Part shown: piece by piece, positions 58,011 through 64,000 of the stretch
Layout of the letters: every line of letters starts with the position of its first letter
Position numbering within the stretch: the first letter of the stretch is position 1
Assembly: GCA_019454045.1 (NCBI GenBank)
Contig: SKCR01037637.1
Coordinates: 1-64,000 of the forward strand
Direction of reading: 5' to 3'
Length of the DNA: 64,000 bases
Source of the DNA: Zanthoxylum bungeanum
Taxonomy: Eukaryota > Streptophyta > Magnoliopsida > Sapindales > Rutaceae
Made by a program: the position numbers and the translations under genes
The notes under the pieces: generated by a model
Seen by the model: the letters and a program-made list of their open reading frames with translations, nothing else
Database searches by the model: none
Told to the model about the DNA's origin: nothing

Positions 58011-58014
58011 CCCA
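58006..58014. other. Head-to-head LTR junction between A and B
   Basis: A would continue tacatacctag and B would start gacccatagc. The junction reads tacatacccatagc, so two or three bases (acc) are shared. B has lost the first ~16 bases of its LTR (tgttggacagttatga) and A the outer half of its LTR. The picture fits deletion with microhomology joining between inverted elements. Confidence 0.75.
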
Positions 58015-60089
58015 TAGCGTGACTATTTATACAAATCATGGCGTTGTTGTACAAATTGACAAAGGAGATTGCCTCTTATCATTTGTGATTAGATCACCTA
58101 GATGCATAAATGATAGGAGGTCCATATGATTAGTTCCTGGATTGAGATGATATGAGACAGTATCAGCCCACGAAGGATTAATCATTAAATATCCATAGTC
58201 AGAGTATTATCGAGATTGGACATAGATAATGCGTAAAAGACTAGTATTACACTTGTGCGCGTTGTGAGAGCATAACGACATAGTTCCCATATATTTGGGT
58301 ATAGGATACTCATGCAAGTATAAAAGGAGGTTGTATTTTACCGATGGTATGGAAAACAGCTTCGCTCTGGATAGACCCCTTCGAAATTCCATTGGTAGTA
58401 TGACTATGTATCTATGGAAGTTCGAAATTAGGGTAGGTGTATTTGGTCTTAACTTGAGACTTACATCGCTAATACTTGTGACAATCAATATACTTTGGTG
58501 TTGGTCATCCAGGGCTTTAACAGGTTCTATGTACGCCTCTGCTGGGCATATTGAGAATCGTAGTGTATTGGGTGTGATGTCAAGATGGAAGTATCACTCC
58601 AGTCATGGTGGAGATGATGTCACGTAGGATACGGTACTAGTACTCTTAAGTACTGCAGTCATCGGGAAATTATGACTAGGTTATGTATATTCGATTATAG
58701 AGACTAGTTACCAGACATCCGACATGTGCTTCCTACGGGGCAGACACAATTCCAACCTTAGGCCTAGCGCGTGACATCCGATACTGGATCGACATACACA
58801 ATACTACGTATACTACGCCTGATATAGATCGCTTATTCCTGTAAGCATGTTTCTGAAGAATTAGGTAGGCATGACGTTTTGCTAGAAGCCAACCTTGTCT
58901 TGTAAATCGATAAAAACGTAGTACTAGGTACTTACGTGTTCGGATAGTCCGACGACCGAATTTACTGCCAATATATCCGGGGATCTCATGGGTCGCTTCC
59001 CGAAGATTCACCGATGACGTATGACTCACACTTTATTAATCTGTGATTAATTTGATGAGAGAGAAAATTAATCTGGGATTAATTACGGAGATATTTTATC
59101 TGGGATAAAATATCATTTAAAGAGAGAGAACTATTAATTTGGAATTAATCGATAAAATAATATATTCGATATATTAATCGAAATTGGATTTCGACGTGGA
59201 ATTAAAATTAGATTTTAATTCGGGCGAATGAGTTAATTTAGAATTAATTCATTAGCGACATGAATAGTAATTATGCTAGACATGATTATTTAATTATATT
59301 AGATTTAATTATGAAGCAACGGAAAATTCGTTAATTTAGGATTAGCGAACCCGAGCCCGAGAGTGTTTGCGAGCGCATTCGTATTTCGAATTCGAGTTCG
59401 GCACGTAAGTCACATCAAGTATCAAATCACTAGTCACTTCAAGCGCAAATCACTTGTCACTTTCAGTGATGTGATGTGATGTCTAGTCACTTTGAGTGCC
59501 TTGACAACTTGTCACTTAATTGAGTGAATAGTTGATGGAAGTGGTTGTTGGCATTTATGCCTTGACTTTTTGCATTTGGTAAATTAATTATTTGATTTTT
59601 GAAAATAAAAAATTGTGTATTAGATACACAAAGCAATTAAGACAAAAAAATAACACTCTCTTTCTTTGGCTACCTTACACGGTTTTGGAGCCAATTTTCT
59701 CTCTTCTCTCACACGGTCTAGGACCAGTTTTCCTCTTTTGTTTTCTGCCAAAAACCGTGAGCATGGAGAAGGAAAATAATGATTTTGTTGCATAATCTAG
59801 AGTGCTAGCACACATTAGAGTAATCCTAAGGTGATAGGGAAACCTACTTGTGAGCTTGGAATCACCAAATGAAGCTTGGAGCTTGGAGCACACTTGGAGA
59901 TGGCCGAATTTGGAGGAGCAAAAATCTGCACTACCGTGAGCCTTAGAGGAGATCAAAGGGCTGAAAAAGTTTTTATTCTTCGATGTATTGCCTCAACCGA
60001 TTGATGTAAGTATTCCTCAACTTCTTTGATTGTATTCGCACATGTGTTTTATGCTTGAATCGATCCTCGGGACCGTAGAAACTCCAACA
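58011..60089 (+). repeat. B element 5' LTR (about 2.08 kb, first ~16 bases missing)
   Basis: Collinear with the Z LTR from cccatagc onward, ending ...GAAACTCCAACA. It includes the hairpin series (59029-59352) and a variable block of tcactt/aagtgac words (59405-59525). It is directly followed by the PBS. Confidence 0.92.
59029..59352 (+). other. Serial hairpin array in the B LTR
   Basis: Clear units: aattaatc-tgg-gattaatt, an 11-bp gatattttatc stem with loop tgg (59090-59114), attaatt-tgg-aattaat, taatata-ttcga-tatatta, cgaaat-tgg-atttcg, and gaattaaaat-tag-attttaattc (perfect here, mismatched in Z). The unit corresponding to the Z 12-bp stem has one mismatch. Confidence 0.85.
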
Positions 60090-60090
60090 A

Positions 60091-60100
60091 TGGTATCAGG
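60091..60100 (+). other. B element primer binding site
   Basis: tggtatcagg, one base after the LTR. Met-initiator type with one change. Confidence 0.85.
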
Positions 60101-62740
60101 GCGAGTTAAAAACATGAAACTTGATTTAGGGTTAAAATTGGGTAAAATGTTTTTGAGCATGATTTGGTTAAATTATTTGATTAATTATGCTTAAATGATG
60201 TTGTATTGAAGATTGGTTGGATCAATTTCATGAAAATTGATTTGGAACAATTTTCCCCAAAATCCTTAGCTTGGCCGAGAGGTATACTAGCCCTAATGTC
60301 TTGGGATTTTGATTTTTGATTCATTGGATGAGTTGGAATCATGTTGGGAATATTGATTTAGTATTTAATTGGATTGAATTTGGAATTGATTTGAAAAACC
60401 CTATATTGCCAAGACTTTAAAGCATGAAATTGGGTTTGATTTTTATTAAAATGTGTTGGACATGTTTTAATGATAATGAGCATGATTGATTAGGCTAATT
60501 GATGTTTTGGAAATATTGATTTAGGTAATTAATTGTTTAATACATTTTTGTTAATTTAATTGAGAAATTTGGAATTAAATTAATTGGGCTTAAATTGGAT
60601 TTGGGCTTTAAAAGTTGTAATTGGGCTTAATGGGCTTGGTTGGGCCAAGTTTGGTTTAGGAAAATTGGTTGGATCCAATTGGGCCCAAAACCTTAACCAT
60701 AAAGTCCAAATATGACGAATGGGCCTTTAAAGTTTAATTGGGCCTAATGGGCCGAAATTGATTTCTAGGCTTATGGGGTTATTCCTTGATTGGGCTTTGG
60801 TTACCGAAGCCCACGCCTTAATAAATTAATTGAAAGCCCATTAGACTTTAATTAGACGACATTGGATGTTAATCGGGCTTTGAGACCCGTAACGATTAGA
60901 TTTGGAATCTAAGTCGCAAAGGTTCATTAATAAAGTGTAATATTTAATTTGGAATTAAATAAGTGAATTAGTATTAAATACATATTAAATTAGATTAATG
61001 TAGTAGTTTAATTTAATTCAAAAATTCGTACTTTGAGTACTTATTCGCAAAACGAGTTTGACTCGTGCAAAATCAAATCGTTGTTTGAACATTGGATGGT
61101 CATTAATTATCAGATTAATTAATTGGATTAGATTGATTGATAGCATGCTTGTGTGAATACATGGTTGTGATGCATGAATTATGTATATCGGATGGATATT
61201 AGATGGGTGGGGCAATTTTAGAAATTATTGTAATAATTTGGAATTTATTAAATTGAACTTGCGTGTCCAGCCTATTACCTCCCTACTCTTTATATTTCTC
61301 TTCTCACCTATTCCCCTCAATGTAAATGACGTTTCTTTAGAAGTGTAGTGTAATGGGTAGAAGTAATACTTGTGCTAGCGGGAGAGAGGAAATGGAGAGA
61401 TTTGTTCTAGGAACAATGTGTTAAGTATCCATCCGCATATCATAATTATTTTATTTATATGCGCCTTATTATGTGTTTAGAATGCATGTTTAAGGGTGTA
61501 TGATGATGAGACCTTAACAAAGATAATAAATTGGTTGCCAATTTTCACGTGAAAAAACCCTCGTAAAATATTAAGCGTTTTTCCTTCCATTGAGTGATTC
61601 TTACTCAAGATCCAAGACTGGCATTGGTTTGTTGGCCAAAGTCAAGACCTTTGTCCGTCGAGGATGTGTTTGAATCACGAGAGCTTTGTTCCATATTGGT
61701 TTCTTGTCCAAGTCGTGATTTGTTGGCCAAAGTCAAGAACACTTCTTGTCTATCGACATTGATTACGAAGCTTTCCATGGTCAATGGGTTCCGCTTAACT
61801 GGGATCATTAAGTTTATTGTGCCAAATCCAAGGCATAATTGATTCAGAGGAAAAAGGTTAGGGAATATATTGGATATATTGGCATATATAAGATATATGT
61901 TTCGGACTTGGATGTCCGCCTATTGGATCTAGGAATTGGATGAGATCCAATTGATCTTAGAGATCTACCTAGTTAATTATCATACAATTTATTGGTCAAA
62001 GTCAAGATTGTGTGTTATTTAACGAGATCCTAGCCCACTAGGAAACACGGTTTCCCGAGTAATCGATAGAGGGTTAGAGGCTCGCCAAAAAATAGTGGGA
62101 GGCAAGAATTAAATTTGCAATATTCGTTTAATTATTTGCCATACGCACTCAATTCAAATTATTCTTCAAATAAATTAATATATTAGTTGGACTAATATTT
62201 AATCGTTGTTTTAAAACAATTGGACTGTATTCAAACTATTTCAATTAATAGTTGATTTTATAATTAGATTATAATAATCAATATAATTGCATTTAACAAA
62301 TTAAAGTATAGTTGATTATGTAGTTGGACTATAGTAATCATTATATTTAATAGTAACTGACATCGTTGATTAAATAGTTGGACTATTAGAATCAAGATAA
62401 AATTGAAAGATTAATGTTTAAAACATAATCCTGGGTGAAAATGTGTTTAAACAACTTTAATTTTCAAATTGGGAATAATATTTTAGGATAGTCCTGTAAA
62501 CTAAAAAGTTACTTTATTTGATAAAATAACATCTTAGGCCTAAGCCTGGAGTTAAGCAAATAGTAGAGCATGATATTTGAAAGATTCATGTGATGATAAC
62601 TTTAGTGTTTAATCCATTATGCTTGCCAAATAGACTCCTTAATTTCTTAATCAGAACTAAGGATTAGATCCTTAAAGTATGATAATGAAATTGAAGGATC
62701 TTCATAGATCTATTCTTAGATCTTAGAAGTATTAAATTGT
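60101..62740 (+). other. B element leader / unrecognised gag region
   Basis: AT-rich and mirrored in A. It has many ttgggct/gggcctt words (60590-60860). The plus-strand ORF 61594-61842 has no domain I know. The gag start cannot be placed. Confidence 0.55.
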
Positions 62741-63120
62741 AATTAATAACTCTTGGAGAGTTAATGGCTATTCTCAAGGAGACAAAGCCAAAGTTTGCAA
62801 AAGGGCAAGTAGCACAAGGCGCATCTTACTTCGAAATTCTAGAAAGCCAAGGCTTGGCCAAAGGCTTCTAGGATGTGGAAAAAGGCAAAGGTAAAATCAT
62901 TATAATCTTCTAGGAAGATAAAGGACATATCCCAAGATGTCTGCCTAAACTGTAGCAAATAGGGTCTTAAAGTATGACTGCCGTATGAACAAGGCAGACA
63001 TGAAGGAATTGAAGACGGGCAAGGCTCTGACTTCAAACATGTTTGTCATAAACATGTTCACTACTAGTATTAAAATTGGATTTTAGATACTAAATGTGGT
63101 ACATAGATATGTACTGATGT
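62741..63120 (+). pseudogene. B element gag C-terminus, zinc knuckle and protease start
   Basis: AKPKFAKGQ (about 62785), then a knuckle remnant VCLNCSK with a stop where GH is expected (62938-62975), then NMFVINMFTTSIK (about 63040-63075) and WILDTKCG (63077-63100). As in A, K replaces the glycine of the DTG active site. Confidence 0.72.
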
Positions 63121-64000
63121 GCAGAATCTGCTGATTAGCAGGATACTGACTTCATATGAGATTAATATGCGAATTGGAAACGGGACGAAAGTCGCTGTTT
63201 CAACCGTAGATACCTAAGTTTAGGAACTACCATTCGGGTGTGTACTTAAATTAGGAAATTGTTATAATGTAACTAGTTTGACTAGAAACATTATCTCTAT
63301 ATCGAGTATAACTCATTGCGAGTGTACCTTTATATTCTAGAACACTAAAGTGTTTTATTTTATAAAGATGATATTGAGATAAACACATTAGATGTGAAAA
63401 TACAGTATTTATATTTTGAATATGAATAAATCTCAAACATATAATATGACAAACAAGTAGCTCAAAACTGATTTGATCAGAAGAAACTTAATTGTGGCAT
63501 TATTGTCTGGGACACAATTAAACAAGACTCGTATATCCGCACTTTTGAAGAGTGGGTACTAGGACAAATTTGATTCCATTCAAATAATGTCTACGAATCT
63601 AGTTTATAGGGCAAAGTGCCTAAAACACCTTTACTTGGTAAAAGTGTAAGTGTTATCGATCTGTTAGCCCTCGTTCATAGGGACGTAAGTGGGCCCATGT
63701 CTAGGTAGGCTAGAGGTGGATATGAATGTTTCGTGACCTTTATGGATGTGGCATCGCGTTATGGTTATGTGTTTCTTTTTGAAACATAAATCAGAAACTT
63801 TTAGAGTTTCGACACGAAGTAGACAAACAGATCGGTTAAAGTATTAATACCATCACGGTTAGTCCATGATGAAAATACTTAAGCAGTAAGTTTCTCAAAT
63901 ACTTGAAAGAGTATAGTATTCTTTCAATGAGGACTCCTCCCTGAACACGTCAATTTGACAGTGTGTCTGAACAGAGAAACCGAATTTTGTTAGACATGAT
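63121..64000 (+). pseudogene. B element pre-integrase and integrase (cut by window end)
   Basis: The readable integrase part starts with SYIRTFEEWVLGQI (about 63523), GKVPKTPLLGKSVSVIDLLA (63611-63670), LVHRDVSGPMSR (D in place), ARGGYECFVTFMDVASRYGY (63710-63765) and, after breaks, a LTVCLNRETEF-like end near 63955. Stops are frequent. The rest of pol and the 3' LTR lie beyond the window. Confidence 0.8.

Overview
The window looks like gene-poor, repeat-rich chromatin of a flowering plant, probably a dicot, though the species cannot be named from it. I found no host gene, tRNA or rRNA. Almost every base belongs to nested, mostly dead LTR retrotransposons. The signs are plant-type Ty1/copia Gag-Pol remnants, initiator-Met primer sites, a Tat/Ogre-type Ty3/gypsy derivative, TG...CA termini and 5-bp target-site duplications (TSDs).

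Layout, with element names invented here. Z (1-3313, +) is the 3' end of a copia element whose LTR is about 2.08 kb. It abuts, and probably sits inside, the untranslated leader of D. D (3314-6317 and 33752-37267, +) is a second copia family with an LTR of about 1.95 kb. D is split by E (6318-33751, -), a third copia family with LTRs of about 2.35 kb and TSD aaagc/aatgc. E is split just before its reverse-transcriptase YVDD motif by F (9687-27704, -, TSD acgac). F is a non-autonomous Tat/Ogre-like element arranged LTR-internal-LTR-internal-LTR. It keeps only a gag piece and the integrase tail, and it carries several tandem-repeat families. The layering gives the insertion order D, then E, then F, with Z also younger than D.

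Right of D lie a 254-bp LTR terminus (H, 37268-37521) and a broken Ty3/gypsy chromovirus-like element G (37522-40152, -). The 5' LTR of G is interrupted by C (40153-49013, -), a second member of the D family with both LTRs. The G LTR resumes at 49014-49153 and is cut by A (49154-about 58010, -), a member of the Z family. A is fused head-to-head, through truncated 5' LTRs, to B (about 58011-64000+, +), a third Z-family copy that runs off the window.

No element here looks able to move unaided. D and C share one UGA stop in pol. A and B share a DTK protease motif. D has YVVD for YVDD, E has lost the integrase glutamate, and C has an in-frame deletion of the integrase core with a templated filler. 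The observations most worth checking are: a run of about ten consecutive small hairpins with mostly TGG-type triloops in every Z/A/B-family LTR; a leader module of about 220 bp shared by the copia element C and the unrelated Tat-like element F; the triple-LTR structure and 48-bp minisatellites of F; and the A/B inverted junction, which makes a palindrome with arms of about 5 kb.
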